Counted from the first letter of the stretch, positions 36,119-49,875 are shown. The stretch: DNA of 64,000 nucleotides from Diplosphaera chodatii (GCA_032358165.1 JAALGY010000062.1:186001-250000); one strand, 5' to 3'. Numbers and translations are program-made. Notes: generated by a model from the letters alone, not told the origin.

Positions 36119-36665
36119 TATTGTGGAATGAGCTGTGATAGAACGGCCCTTCCTGCCCGCGCACGCTGTTTGCAGCAGCCAAGCGCCAAACAGATCAGCA
36201 TCACTCTGTCATATGCAGCAGGGGGGTACCGTATGCAACTGCCCGCCGCCAGGGCTGCTGCATATTGGTATCAACCTGGCTCCACTGTGAAACTGTGTTC
36301 TGCAGCCATCCAGACTATGGAGTCGCCACGTCGCCAGCTGCTGTCCGCTGTGATGTCAGGCGCCTACGCCGACCACCAGGTCTCCACCCAGCCGTCACGT
36401 CATTGTGGCGTCTTCACTTGCCGGTAAGCACAGCCTTGTGGCACTGCAGCAGCCAGTCCTGGTACGCTGGCCCGCCCGGCGACCCTGCAAAACAGGTAGC
36501 CAATTGCATGACGGCGCCACGACAGCCCAGCTGAACTGACCGAGCCAAAGTGGCATGTCAGCAAACCCTGCGAATGGGATGTAAGACTACTGCTCGCCAT
36601 GCCGCAGCACGCGCAGAAATAGGTGTGGTCATCTCAGGTCAGTCAGCCTGGGTCGTGGTGATTTG

Positions 36666-39600
36666 TCATTTACACGCACCGTCTTCCACCAGGTAGGGCG
36701 CCACACGCCCCTCTAGGGCTGAGCCCTGCCGCACCACAAACACCTGGCCGTGCGTTGCGCGCCCCGCCCGCAGGCCTCTGCAGTGACATGGGTAAGTGTC
36801 CACTTGTCCATTTCCTGCTGCAACAGGCACCTCCCTTACCTTTGCCACTGCTTGGGCAGAGTGGCGACTCAACGAAATTGGGCAGTTTCTGCATCAGTAG
36901 TGCAGAGCTGCCCAAGGGCTGTGCAACAGGACGGCATGGGATAGACATAAGGGCCTGTGACGCACTCCAGCAGCGCGTTGAAGCGGCGGGAGACGTCGGA
37001 GTCCCCCTGCACCGGCTCCAGCGGCAGCCGCTCCACCTCGGCCGGCAGGCCGTCGGGCGTCACGCCGAAGATCTGCGGGGCCAGCACAGCGACAGCCTCG
37101 GTGGAGGGCGCTTTGCACCTGCAGTCACGGCGTGTGCACAGGATGCAGGGGCCCTCTGCTGGGCCGCAAGCAGCGGCCAGCGGCGAGCAACCCACGGACC
37201 CACTTGCGGGTGTCTGCTGGACAAGTGGGCAGTGTGCATCTTACGGAAGGAAGCACATGCTGTGATGGGCGCACCTGGGCCCTTGCACTCGAAGGCCACG
37301 CTGTGCACAAGAAGGCTGACTTGACCCTACGCCCTAAACTGCTGGTTTGAACGCACCTGGGCCACGAAGTCGCGCGCGACGCTGTGCCCCAGCCACAGCA
37401 GGAACAGGCGGCCGTTGTCCAGCAGGTACGCGCCGTCCGCGTTGAGCTGGCTGCTCTCCGCGGCCACGCCCGCCGGCAGGATGAGCTGCCCCTCCTCGTT
37501 GCGCGTGCCCCAGTTGCCTGCAACACGTGCATTTTGCATCTTGTATTGTCATGATTAGGATGGTGTTTGGGTTCCAGGCTTTGCCTGCCGGGAGGATGAG
37601 CTGCCCCATCTCGCTGCACGTGCCCAGTTGCCTGCGAGGAGCGGCTGCGGGCCTGGTGCTCGGGCAAGGGAGCAGGACATGGGGCGAGCCCAGCAGGGGC
37701 GCTGCGCTGGCAGCTGGTCAGATGTTCAGAGCCAGCCTGAGCGGCCTGCCACGCGTCCATTCCGCGTGCCTGCCGCAACCTTCTGTGGGCGTTTGCCGCG
37801 CGCTGCACAGGCCGCGGCTGCCGACAGCAGGCGAGCACAGTGCACTCAACCTCGTCATCCAATGACCATATCCATGAGGCAGCCTGGACAGCGCGGCGAA
37901 CAATGCACCTGCGACAGCACGCTGGGGGTCGTGCAGCGCGTACAGGCTGGGGTACGCCAGGCGCAGGATGTCGGCGACCGAGGCGCCCTGGGTGTTGAGG
38001 GACACCGCCATGCGCTCGTCAATGCCCACGTCGCGCTGGCTGCCGCGGAACGCCGCCGACTTCGTCAGCCCTGCAGCACAGCGCCGCATTCTGTTGGCAC
38101 TTTCTGAGCAGCCAGCAGGACCCTCGGAGGGCACGGCGGCAGCGGGTGCGCGCTTGCGACACTCGCATGCACCGCTCGCGTGCAGGGGGTTGCAACCGCT
38201 GCCCAGCCGCGGCACAGACAGCAACGCTGCTGCACAGCTGACGACATGCATGGACAAAGCTGACGGCTCCTTGCTCCTCAGGCTGTGCCATCTGCCCAGC
38301 AAGGCTGGCGAATCCTGGCTCACCCAGCATGTACAGGGGCAGCATGCGCAGGGACGCCGGCCAGATGATGCGGTGGTGGGCGCGGAAGTGGGGGGCGTGC
38401 AGCGCCCTGAACTCCTTGAGCCCCGCCACCAGCTTCTCCGTCACCATCTTCCGCGTGTCCTGCAGGGGGCAGGGGTTGCGCCCTTTGTAAGCTGACAGCC
38501 TGCTGCTGAGCTGATTGTAGAGCAGCAGACAGTGCGCTGCAGCATGGCACCCGATAGGCAGCAGTCGAAGCAAAATTCTGCTGCACCGGGCGACGACATC
38601 TGATGGTGGACACGCCTGATCGTTGTCATGTGCAGCATGCTGGTCCTGCCCAGCAGGGTGTGCCTGTCCCACATGCAATCCAGAACAGAATTGACACGCC
38701 AGACGGGCACCTGATCATCATCCTGAAGCACACCTCGAGCTTGCTGTGCAGCGACTTCTCGACCGCCAGCTTGGCGATGACGCAGGCGATGGCGCCGGTG
38801 TCGGCGCCCGCGTACAGCGCATTCAGGTCCTGCGCGATGGGCACCGCCAGCGTGTGCACCCTGCAGCAGTGTGATGCACAATGGTTGGTGACCAGCGGGG
38901 GTGTGGTCAGAGTGCTACAGGGTGGCATATGTCGGCGGCAGCCCATGCAGGGAGCTCAAAGCTGGTGCGAGACTGCTGAGCCTGCTGGCTCTCGCATCAG
39001 TGCGGCTGCAGTGCAAGGTGCGGAATGATCTGCAGACTTGCCCTGATGCCTGCCGCCAAGCCTGAATGCCCACCTGATGCGGCGCTCGCCGTTGGAGTTG
39101 GTGTACAGCAGCGCGCACTGCACGTAGCTGACGCGGCTGTTGACCACGCTCTCCTCCAGCACCACCTGCACCGCAAACGCCTTGTCCGGGTCCACCTGCA
39201 GGACGGCGACAAGTGGGACGTCAGTACAGACAGCATGTGGACTTCCCTGGTAATCTGAACACCACCACATGGCTGACAACAAAAGGGGCTGCTGCCGCTG
39301 GGCCAGGGCACCTGGGGCAGCGCCAGCAGGTCTGTGGACCGCACGAACATGGGCCCGTGGAACGTGGACACCCGCAGCCCCCGGCTGCAGCGCACGCGCA
39401 TGACGGCCTCCCACCCTGCGGTGACACCACCATGACTTGCGGGCTGCAATGTGATGCGTCGCTGCGAAATCTGGCTTCGAGCCTCATGGGCGCGCGAGCT
39501 GTTGCAAGCAGAGCAGAGCGCTGAGTGGCCGTCAGAAACACGGCTGCAGTATTTACTGGAGTGGTGGCAGGTCAGCTGTGCACGCTCTGGGTGTAGGTTG

Positions 39601-42600
39601 GTGGGGCTTGAGACTTGCAGCACCTGTTTCCCGGGTGAGGTTGTGGGTCAGCTCCGCACGCAGCTTGGGGGCGTCCCGCTGCGCCGCAAAGCCCGGGTAG
39701 TAGTACACCTGCAGGCCGCAGAAACTGCCATTGAGCTATCGACAGAATGCAGACGTGATTGGCAAGTGTGAGAACGGGCGCCCACCAATGCAACTGCCAA
39801 AAAACATGTGTGCAAAGAAAGCCTCTGAATCCCACCTGGCCGCAGGTGTAGTGTGCGATGGGGCCCAGGCTGGCCAGGTCGGTGTAGTGCGAGCACAGGC
39901 AGAAGATGTCCACCGACATTTGCACCCTGACGAAACATGGAGGTTATGAAGCCGTCAGTGAGCACACATGGATAAAGCATGCGACATGACAAGCGCCAAT
40001 CGCAGCACAATAGCAGAGGTCCAGAGCTAGAACACTTGCTCGACTGCTGGCACGCACCAAGTACAGCGCCGGGGGCAGCGCAAGGCACCCCTACAGTGGT
40101 TGCCTGTGAGGACACAGGCCGGTGCCGAATACAGGCAGCAGGCGGTGTGTGCTGCTCTGAACCCTCACCTGCTGGCCTCCGCCGCGTACTTCTTGAAGAA
40201 GGGGTCCTCCGGGGTGCGTGTGATGTGCTCGCGCTCGGTGCCGTACATCCGCGCATCGTCCCTGTTCTTCGTCACCCGGCCTGGAGGTACGGAAGAGGGG
40301 TCAGTGCACGTGTGACGCTGCAGCCAGCACCCAGCGCAGGAGGCCGGTGGCCACGGCATGGCACCATGCGCTGATGAGATGCGCAGTCCTGGGGCCAGCC
40401 CGCAGCAAGCTTAGGCTGAGCAGCCAGTGGGCACACCATGCCTTGTACATGACCTCACACATCGTTTATCAAACAGATTTGCTCAGGAACCTGATGCATG
40501 CGAGCAGCCATTGCCCGCAGTTGCGCAATTCATCCGCTCGTAGCACTCACCCACGCCGACGGACGGCGGCGCGCTCTGGAAGACCAGCAGCTTGCCGCCG
40601 ATGCCGTTCATGATGAGGAAGATGCACTGCAGGGCGGGCCCGAATGCGCTGTGTGTCTGCAGAACAGGATCACCAGTGTCAGCCAGGCTGACACGACGCT
40701 CAACATGAACAGGTGTAAGACCCACCATCCTGTTGCCTAGCGCATAGTACTCAAAGGAATGTATTTCCCTATGCCGAGGCAGCAGCGCAGCCTCCCTTAC
40801 CAGTGCCATTCTGCCGTGTGAGCAGCTGGTCATGTGGCAAGGACTTGATGATGCAGCACGTCAGTGCAGACAGCCATAAGTGTGTGTTGGATGTGTGGCT
40901 AGCAGCAGGTGTCCAGTCACAGCAGCCGCCCGGCCACCTGGCTGTTGGCGGCGAAGGTGGCGGGGATGGCGTCCAGCAGCCCCTCGAACACGGCGCGCGA
41001 CTCGCGCAGGTTGACCAGCAGGTCGTCCGGCAGCGGCACAAAGGGGTCGTCCACGTCGGACATGACCACCATCTGCGGCGCGCCCAGCCCCGCCTCTGCA
41101 GACGCAGTAGAAATATGCTCCACACACATGCAGCAGAAGGCTGCTCAACAGGCGAGTCCGTTGTATAATCTTCTGTGACCCATCCGAGCACATCCGATGT
41201 CATACGGGTCTAATTCTGGCGGCGGACTGGAATAAGCGTCAAAATAGTTACGCTTGTCAGCAGCGTGCTCAACATGAGCCCTCTATCTGCCGCTTGCATC
41301 TTGGACCACCTCACGAAGTGCAGCAAGGGCTGCCATGTAAGCACTACTCCACGTGCAGTGCAATACAGCCAGAGCACGTGCAGCATCATCCTATGCCAGT
41401 ACTTGCAGCAATATATGTGTATATGTTAGCTGCAACGCACATGCAGTGCAGTGACATTGAGCTAGTCTTCGAGGTGGTGGGGGCCCCACGAGCTACGGGG
41501 TGAGAATTGCGCACTCAGGTTGTAGAAGTGGACGTGGGCGTCATAGGTGACCAGGCCGACCAGGGTGCGCTCGTCGCCGGGCAGCGAGTCCAGCGCCGCC
41601 TTGATGGTCTCGCACACCACCTGGCAGTGTGATGAAGTCATCGTGTGAGGTCGCTAGGGCGTCACACACGAGGTGGGGACGGCTCAGCGGTCGCACGAGG
41701 CTGATGCTAGCTGGTTGTGCTGGAGATGCAGGTCAGGCGCATTGGAACAAGCACTTAGTGTCTTATAAGGCTGTGCTTGGGCCACAAGCTGCCATCCATG
41801 TCAGGCTTTGCAGGCTGGCGGTCACCTGGAGCACGCCGCTGGACACAGCTTCCGCAGACACGTCGATGGCAAAGAAGTACGTCGGCGGCATCGGCGGCCG
41901 CACCTGCATCACGTTTGCACGGCTGTCATTCGACATGTTGAAGCATTGCCACTCACCCCCTGAAGATACAGCAGCAGGAAGTACGCAGCAGCAAGCAGGG
42001 CAGTGGACAGGGCGCCGCTGCACAACCTAACATGCTCCAGGCACGTTCACAGGGTACCGCACTATCGAGGGCGCTCACCATGTACTCCGTCGGCGCCACA
42101 TACTCCACGGAGCCGAAGCTGAGCTCGGGGCGCTGCGCCTCATCCGTACGCCGCCCGGTCGTCATGTCCACGCCGGCGTAGTAGTCCACAGGCACATCGT
42201 TCATGAGGTCGCACACGTTGCAGGTGAACCGCCTGCATCGTGCAAGCATGGGATAGTCAGCAGCTACTGGTGCTTGCGATCCACTTATCGTGATCCGCGC
42301 ATAAGACCACCGTGATCCGTGTATAAGACCATGTAAGAGAAGGCAAGGAGGGCTGTGCTACTATACGCTTGCCAACCACAACAGCTTGAAAACGGTGCAG
42401 TAATACTCTCCGCCCTCTGCCTTTGCTCTACTGTGTGCATTGCTGTGTGCCATGAGGAGCGGCGCATCACCTGCCGCCGTCCGTCCAGGTGACGAAGGGG
42501 TTGATGTATGTGCGGCAGCGCTTGCAGCGCACGATGCCTGCGGAGCCCATCGACGACACGTGCACTGGGCGGCCAGCAGGGTTCATGGGGTGCACCACAA

Positions 42601-45358
42601 GGCCCAGCGGCAGCTGCCACCTGCATGAACGTTGCAAGAGTGGTTGGGTGCGGCTCAGCTCCCTCGCGTTCAGCGTTGACAGAGCATGCTACAGCACATG
42701 CGCAAGAATGCCATGTGGACGTACAGGGCAGCAGGTAGAGGCACGCTGGCCCTGTGATATCCGCATCGTTAGCAGTTTCGCATCGTTAGCTGCATCAAGG
42801 GATGCACCTGGCACGGACGGTCTGCGTGCCGGGGAACACGGTGGTCGTAGGCCGCAGGTACGCGGGGTCGCAGGAGTGCGGGTCGACGGTCGCCGGCGCA
42901 TCCCCTGCGGCCGCGTCGGCGCCCAGCGGCCGCGGGAATCCCGCGATGTCTGGCCCGGAGTCCGGCGGCTGCCCCGGAGAAGGGTTCTGCCCGGGTCCCA
43001 GCGCCAGCTGCTCGAACTGCGAGGCCAGGGCCTGCACAGCAACAGCACACCTGCAGTTGCCACCGACACGGTTCTGAGCTTTCAGAGTTTGTGCCGTGCC
43101 GCTGCATGTTGGGGAGTTGCCAGCTGTCAGGATGACCATACCGCTGCGTCGTAGCCTGGAGCGGCCCCAAAGCCGCCAGCGCTGCCGAAGCCCGCAGCCG
43201 CCGGCGGCCGAGGAGCGCCAAAGCCGCTGGGTGGCGGCGCTCCAAAGCCTGCAGGACAGGGTATGGGCTTTCCCACCTGAGTAGCCTGTGACGGGTACAG
43301 CCTGGAGCAGGAAGAAGTCAGCTCAACCACATGAGCGCTCCAGAACTGCAAAATTCCACTGTGGAGGAGCCCAAAGACAAGACATTGCCTGAGGCTGGCA
43401 GCTTGCTCGGCACATGGCAATTATTGCACCAGCACCTGGTGGCCGGGGGGAGGGGGCCCCAAATGGCGGCGGCCGGGCTGCGCCCCCAAAGGGCGGAAGC
43501 GGCGGCCCCCCAGCAGTGGGAGAGACCTGCGGGGGCTGCCCATAGTAGCCCGGGGCGCCGGGCGGCCCCCCTGCAGCGGCGCCCATGCCGTCCTGCATCG
43601 CGCCCGGCGGCGGCGGCGGCGGTCCGCCGAAGCCGCTGGTGCGCACCGCCCCCCCTGGAGGGCCGAAGCCCGGCCGCGGGGCACCGGGCGGCGGCGGCCG
43701 GAAGCCGCCTATCATGGCCGATGTCACCAGATGAGCGCGCCAACATGATCCGTGGGTGCGGATGACAAGTACCACATATGACATCCTGCCTGGCAGGTTT
43801 AGCAGATGCAATTGTTGACCTTGATATACGCGCACAAGTGGATCTGCAGCTACCTGGGGGCCGGGCACCAAGCGAAGCGCCGCTGGGGGGCTGACCAAAG
43901 CCGCCTGGGGGCTGCAGCGCTGGCGGCTGGCTGCCGGGGGGCGCCTGCGCCCCAAATGGTGGCCGCGGCGCACCAAACCCTGCCGGCTGCTGCTGCTGCT
44001 GCGGCTGCAGAGGCCCAAAGCCTGGCCGAGGGGCACCTACCGATGAGACAACACCATTGGATCAAGCCTGTGCATGATTAAGCACAATCTCCGGTGGCAG
44101 CACATGTGAGCAGACCTGCAGGGGCCCCACTGGGCAACTCCTGTGTACATGCTGCTGCTGACATGTGAAGAGCAACACCTGGAGGCTGGCCGAAGGCGCT
44201 GGGGCGCGGCTGCTGGGGCGCGTAGCCACCGACACCGGGCGGCGCCCCGTGCATGGGCCCCGTCCCATTGGGCATGGTCTGCCCCGGCGGCGGCCTGGAC
44301 TGCGGGGGGCCTGCATCAACGGTGCACGTCTTGCTGTCTTTCAAGGGGCATTTGCAATATCCAGAATTGAAACTCAGTCTGCTGAGTCTCGAAGGAACAC
44401 ATGTGCAACCAAGCCGAGACGAGCATGCCAGGCCTGACTGTACCTGCACCAAAGGGCGGGCGCACTGCGCCCCCTGGACGTGGGGCCCCGCCCATGCCGC
44501 CGGGCGCCGGCAGAGGCGGCTGGCTGCCGGGGCCCATGGGCTGGCCCATGCGCTGTTGCGCCGGCGGCTGCGGGCCGCCAAGGCCCCCGTTAGCCGCGGG
44601 CTGCTGCGTGGCGGAGCCGGCGCCCAGGCTGCTGGTGCGCTGCTGCGGCTGCAGCGGCCGCGGCGGGCCGCCGAAGCTGCCGGCCGACCCCGCGGACCCC
44701 GGCGCCGCTGCGGGGCAGCTCAATAAGCTGGGTCAGTGTCTCGTCAGGATCAGCGAGTTGCATGCATGCTCCAGATGCTGATGTGCTCAACGCATGCCTC
44801 TTAGAGCGAGCGTCCGTGGGGCACCTGGCGAGCCTGGGCCGAAGTTGGGGCGTGGCGCGGCCACCGGCCGCATGCCCGGCGGCACGCCCGCCGGCTGCTG
44901 CTGCTGGGTGGGCGGCCCCCCCGGAGCACCGCCTGCCGGTGGGCCTGCTGGTGCGCCCCCGCTCATGCCGCCAGGCGGTCGCACCCCTGCACGCCAAGCA
45001 TCAGATGACATCGTATCTGGCGGCCAAGATGTACACACCTGCCGACAGCTGCAGGCAGGTATTCGGTCCGATGCCAGAGCTTTCGACGCAGCGTTGTCAC
45101 GGAAGGCATGCGCGTGCCCCTTGCCAGTGCATGCTTCGTGCCCCATCCCGAGGGCAAGCGGCACTGGCATCACTGCGTTCAACGCAGGAGCCAAAAACAC
45201 TTGCTTGCGGCTGCACAACAGTAGGTGTAGCAGCTTGAAGAGAGGGGATGTTGTTACAGAAGTGACTTTGGCGTCACACCTGCGCCCGGCGGCCGTGCAT
45301 ATGGTCCCTGTGGCCTATATGCAGGACCTGCTTGTGATCCAGGCTGCTGCCCGGACAT
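36666..45358 (-). CDS. SEC24: Sec24-like COPII coat cargo adaptor
   Basis: Sec24 pairs with Sec23 and selects cargo for ER-to-Golgi vesicles. Twenty-five exons: 45280-45358, 44825-44986, 44444-44707, 44179-44310, 43854-44036, 43436-43708, 43142-43248, 42808-43031, 42471-42620, 42079-42232, 41826-41903, 41515-41620, 40938-41095, 40551-40656, 40169-40280, 39836-39926, 39624-39708, 39312-39415, 39074-39195, 38734-38860, 38324-38459, 37909-38070, 37357-37517, 36966-37072 and 36666-36777. Phases close for 1,164 residues. The N-terminal third is Pro/Gly/Gln-rich with repeated FGAPRPP/GFG units, as in plant Sec24. The zinc finger is CKRC then CNVC. The trunk ([48 protein letters not shown]), beta-sandwich ([14 protein letters not shown]), helical ([14 protein letters not shown]) and gelsolin-like ([20 protein letters not shown]) regions follow in order. 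The last two exons are the least certain. Confidence 0.95.
37471..37634 (-). repeat. Degenerate copy of a Sec24 exon start in the preceding intron
   Basis: The acceptor and first ~48 bases of the 37357-37517 exon (GCAACTGGGGCACGCGCAAC) recur at about 37585-37634 with a one-base deletion and substitutions, in the intron just upstream. The copy keeps a CAG acceptor and codes [11 protein letters not shown] in a shifted frame. Confidence 0.75.
42281..42334. repeat. Short tandem repeat in a Sec24 intron
   Basis: Two near-identical units of about 22 bases containing GTGATCCGCGCATAAGACCA and its GTGTATAAGACCA variant. Confidence 0.6.
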
Positions 45359-45836
45359 CCTGCCGTGGCCTTGGACTAGTGGATGTTCGACACAGTCTGA
45401 TCAGTGTTGCTGGGTGGTACCTGTATGGTTGATTTCACTCACTGGCTACGACCAGCGATACAGCTCAGCGCCACCGCTGGTCTGTGCCTGCCAATACGTC
45501 AAATGCTGGAACACTGCACCGGCATTTTCGGCTTGGCACCTGCAGGGGAGTATACATGGCCCTCGCATGCCTTTTGGCAGCGGGTTGATCCATCAGCACA
45601 ATTGGGCAGTAGTGCTGGGCATATTCACGCGCGTAGGTTCACCGACCTGTACGCGGCCCTGCAAGAGCACCTGCAGACACCGGCTCAGCTGCCGCAGCAA
45701 CACAAGCCAGTCCGTCACTTAGCGAGGGCACAGCAGACAGCGGATCGGGGACAGGTTTTTGCTCTGGCCGTGCAGCGGGCGCCTCAGGCGCCGTACACGC
45801 GTTCAACGAGCTTTTGATAGTCGGCAGCTGGCAACG
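45359..45836. other. Divergent upstream region of Sec24 and the SPX gene
   Basis: 478 bases between the two start codons. No coding exon recognised; presumably both promoters. Confidence 0.45.
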
Positions 45837-48800
45837 ATGAAGTTTGGAGCTCTGTTGCGGACAAGCGCCGGCGGCGTTCCGGAGTTGCAGGAGCTGTTCG
45901 TTGCCTACAAGCAGCTGAAGAAGCACCTCAAGGTCAGCAAGCGAACCCCTCTGTCGCTGGCGCACGTAACCGGTGATCCTGTGCTGGTGGGGTGAAATTG
46001 AGACCGTCACGCAGAGCCGCGCGCAGCAGCGTACCGGTAACGTCGGGTTTAAGTCATCCCATCGGTCCATGCCACGCAGCGTATCAGCGCCTTCTGAGTC
46101 GCTTTGTTGGCCTCGACAAAAGAGAGGCTTGCTCGTGTTGGTAGTGCGAACTTCAACTGGCCCAGCAAGTTGCGAGGCTGCCGCAGAGGGCTCAAGTCGC
46201 GCCCTGCCTGCAGCTGCAAGACACACGATAGTGTACCTGGGCCCCCACCGCAACCGTCCTTTGTGGAACCGTCTTCTGAGGGATGCGCTAGCATCAATCG
46301 GATGCGCTGCAGCGTTCCCGACTGCGCCTTTCGATCAGCATCTCGCCAGTGCACTGACCATGTGGCATGTACTGGCGGCGGCCAGTATCCCATTTGAGAT
46401 ACCCAGGCCGATACGGCGGCCGCTGCAGCCAGTCAGCGTGCTGCTCTCGTCCCAGAGAGGGTACCTGTGCAGGCCGCAGGCTGGCGTGGTGGGGGTGGCA
46501 AGCACGAGCGTTGCATGGCCGCCGTTGTACTGTGACAAAATCGTTGGATGCAAGGACGCTGCCCATGGTCCGTGCTGCAGGCACGCCCGCGTGATAGCCG
46601 CGGGAGTCCAGGCCCAGCCCAGCTGCACCGCCGGCCACAACTGGCTGCCAGCACATTGCACTGCACCACGTTGTGCAGCCGGCCCACACTGGCTGACGCT
46701 CTTGCGCTTGCCTCCTGTGCAGCGGCTGCCGCAGAAGCAGGACCTGGCGGGCGGCGCCAGCGCCATCTCGGCCGCGGACGCCCAGGCGCTGGGCGCCACC
46801 GAGGCGGACTTCGTCGCGGCGCTGTCCGGCGGTGGGCATGTGCTGCAACTGCAGACTGGAACCTTGCACTTTGGTTGCTGTTCAGCTCCCCACACCTGCC
46901 AGCCTTGCGGCACTGCAGCTCCTTGCGCAGGGGTCCAGCATGGTTGCATGAATTGATTGCTGAGAGCTGTGCCGGTGCGACGGTTCGGGCGCTCACCGCA
47001 GATGTGGCGCGCTTCAACGACATGTTCCTGGAGCGCGAGGAGGACGCCGTCATCCGGCTGCGCTCGCTGGAGGACGAGGCGGTGTCCTTCGCCACCATCG
47101 CCGACCTGAAGGAGGTGTACAGGTGGGCGCGCAAGGACAGCCCTCTGCTGGCGGGGAGCTTCCCATTTGGATGAGGGGGCTGCTGCGATGGAGTGCCCAC
47201 GGCTGCTGCCGCGCAGCAGCTCACGTGCAAAGTTCACGTTCATCCCAGTTGCGCAGCGTAGCGCAGCAGCATAGAGACCCCTGCATGTCCACACGCTGCT
47301 GCAGGCGGTTTGTTGACTTCCACGGCGAGATGCTGCTGCTTGTGCACTGGAGCATCCTGGCGTACACGGGCATGGTGAAGATCCTGAAGAAGCACCACAA
47401 GCGCACCGGGCTGCTGGTGCGCGCCCCGCACCTCGACAACCTCGCCGCGCAGCCCTTCTGCTCAACCGAGGTGAGGCACTGACGCTGATGCTGAGACTGT
47501 GTCATACTGAGAAAGCTACGGCATTTCAGAGCATAGCTTTAGTGTAACGAACCGTTTCCAACAAATTGTCCAGTGCTTCCACAAAGCTGAGCTCATTGCT
47601 GGCATGCACCTTACTTGGTGCACCCCGATGTGGTGTAAAGCTGCTGGGTGGTTATGCCAAGCGCGTCGTGATGCACGCTGCAGCTGATGAGCGAGCTGGT
47701 GCGGAAGGCAGAAGCTGACATCGACGTGCTGCGGACTCGGCTTGCAGCGGTCGACATCGCGCCTCTGACATCCGCGGCAGTGCAGTCTGACGTGTTGCTT
47801 CAGGTGCACCTCATCATCAGCTGCTGCGCTGCACTCTTCCTTTTGTGCACCGAGACCGTGGTGTCATGGCTGTCACCAGGCGTGGTGAGCCCTGGGCCAG
47901 CTGATTGTCAGGAGACACTGCGCCTGTATGCCTCGAGATCCTGTTGTGATTTTGACGGCAGGCGGCGCGGGACAAGGGAGGTGTGGCGGGCGCCGCCGGC
48001 CTGCTGGCGCTGGAGTCGGACTCGGGCAGTGCACCCTCGGGGGATGAGGCCTCCTCCGACGAGGCGTCGGACGCCGAGACCGGCCGCGGCGGCGCCGTTG
48101 CTGAGAACGGAGCAGCGGCTGCAGCGCTGGCGAGCAACGGCAGCGGCAGCACAGAGGCGACGGCGGCGCCGCCCGGCGGCCGGCGGAAGCGGCGGGCGCC
48201 GGAGGCCGTGAACGTCGCCGGCGCAGCTGCGGCCGCCGGGAGGGCAACTGAGTCTGCCGAGGGGGCATCGCCGCCGGCGTCCCGGCGGCGCCTCAGCAAC
48301 GGTGGTGCCGCCGACACCACCCCTCCCGTCTCCGCCGGCGCTCAGGCGGTTGGGCCTGCAGCAGTGGTACCACCGCCGCAGCAGCAGCAGCCGGCCAGTT
48401 CTGGCTCTGGCTCTGGCAACGCAGGGGCCGCTCGAGCGCGGCAGCCGGCGGCGGCGGCGGTGGTAGCAGCTCCCAGTCTGGCTCGCTCTAGTGTCAGCGG
48501 CAGCACGGACAGGCGCCCTGCCGCACAGCCCCCTCCCATGCAGCAGCAGCAACCGCAGTCACCACAAGTGCCACCGCAGCAGCAGGGGCAGCAGCCCCCG
48601 CGGCCCGCTCGCATCCTGGCCCAGACCCAGGTGCGCAGGCGGTGCTGCTCCCAGGGCAGCCTGCTGCGGCATGTGCCATGCTGCATGCGGCGCAGCAGCA
48701 TTGTGCAGAATCGTGAAGCGCTGCTGCATGCTGTTGGCATACATGTTGCGCCTGCTTCCATGGCACCATGTCATCGACTGTCTGACTCATGGCCCGCAGG

Positions 48801-48931
48801 CTGCGCTCGGGCTGTGGAAGGAGCTGACAGAGACCGCTTCCACGCCATCCACGGTCCTGCCGGTGCGGCGGCCGCCGCTGCCGGTGGCGATGGCGGCGTC
48901 CAGTGTCACCACCGACCAATCCGCAGCGTAG
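45837..48931 (+). CDS. SPX-domain protein with low-complexity C-terminal tail
   Basis: Exons: 45837-45932, 46723-46831, 47002-47122, 47305-47470, 47684-47803, 47962-48630 and 48800-48931, 470 residues with all phases closed. SPX domains bind inositol pyrophosphates and report phosphate status. The domain occupies about residues 1-190: MKFGALLRTS, YKQLKKHLK (Y24, K28 in the binding helix), DVARFNDMFLEREEDAVIRL and VKILKKHHKRTG (the second Lys cluster). No EXS, RING, MFS or VTC catalytic domain follows, so it is of the stand-alone SPX type. The tail (205-470) has an acidic Ser stretch (SDSGSAPSGDEASSDEASDA), a basic GGRRKRRAPE stretch resembling a nuclear localisation signal, and Gln/Pro runs. 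A role in nuclear phosphate signalling is inferred. The first intron (790 bases) is long for this window. Confidence 0.9.
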
Positions 48932-49875
48932 CACGACAGGCTTTGCGGGATTACAAGTGCTGCATTGCAGCCCCCAGCTGGGGAACCAGCAGGCATGGGG
49001 CTGTGCGAGCAGCGCTTCACAATACAGCACCGCCACAGTTTGCGTCAAACGTCCATCTGGAGGGCTGGTGTTGCTTGCCAAAGCCTGCATTTAAGTGGCT
49101 GGACAGTCGTCAGCCTCATCAACATTCACAGCGCGTGACCTTGGTCAAGTGTCCTGCAAAGGCCCTGCATGTCACCATCCTGCGCGGCCGTCAACAAGCG
49201 TGGTCCATCATTGTTCAGATGTCTCTGGTTTGGCTGAGTCTTAGAAGTAAGGATCCACTGCCAGAGTCGAGGGAAATGTGTCATCACTTGGAACTGACAC
49301 CGCCCTGACGTCTTGCTTTTGCTCAAGCCCGCTTCTTGACGCGCACTAGATTTTGCTCATCGAAAACCGGCAGTCTGTTTGAAGGTTTGCATGCTACATT
49401 CCGGTGCTGAAGTGCAGATATCAAGCCAGTTGGACCATATGATTGATCCCGTTGCGACTGCTCGCCTATTGCAAATCATGCATTGTCCGTTGGTTGCCAT
49501 TGCACACATTCAATGTGGCCAACTGCCATATGCCCCACAAGTCTGTTGTGGCACGCCAGTCAAACTATCAGCAGATACTTCCACATGCACCAGCTAGTGC
49601 GTTTATGTGCCAAGAGTCTCCCGCCTGAGTACGGTAGCCAGCGAGCCTCCACATCCGACCCACCCCAGCCTCCGCAGCCAGGGCAGCCACTATGACGAAT
49701 AACTAAGCTCAAAGCGATGCCTGTGTGTGGGCCTGAATTTGGCACCCACAGTCGGCCTTCACCAGGTCCTCGCATTGACCCTGGAGGCGTGTGCACAGGG
49801 GTTGCCCACATACGCTCATGCACCCTTGGCAGCACGATCGGACCGTGTGCTTCTGCTGCCACCCTGCCGAACCGG
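48932..49875. other. Convergent intergenic region
   Basis: 944 bases between the SPX gene and the Nudix gene stops. No gene or clear poly(A) element recognised. Confidence 0.4.

Larger units (their letters stand above)
35604..36665. other. Convergent intergenic region
   Basis: Shared 3' region of the large matrix gene and Sec24, with a tandem repeat (35856-36020) and a TGTAA at 36114-36118. It is visibly lower in GC than the exons. No gene recognised. Confidence 0.5.
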
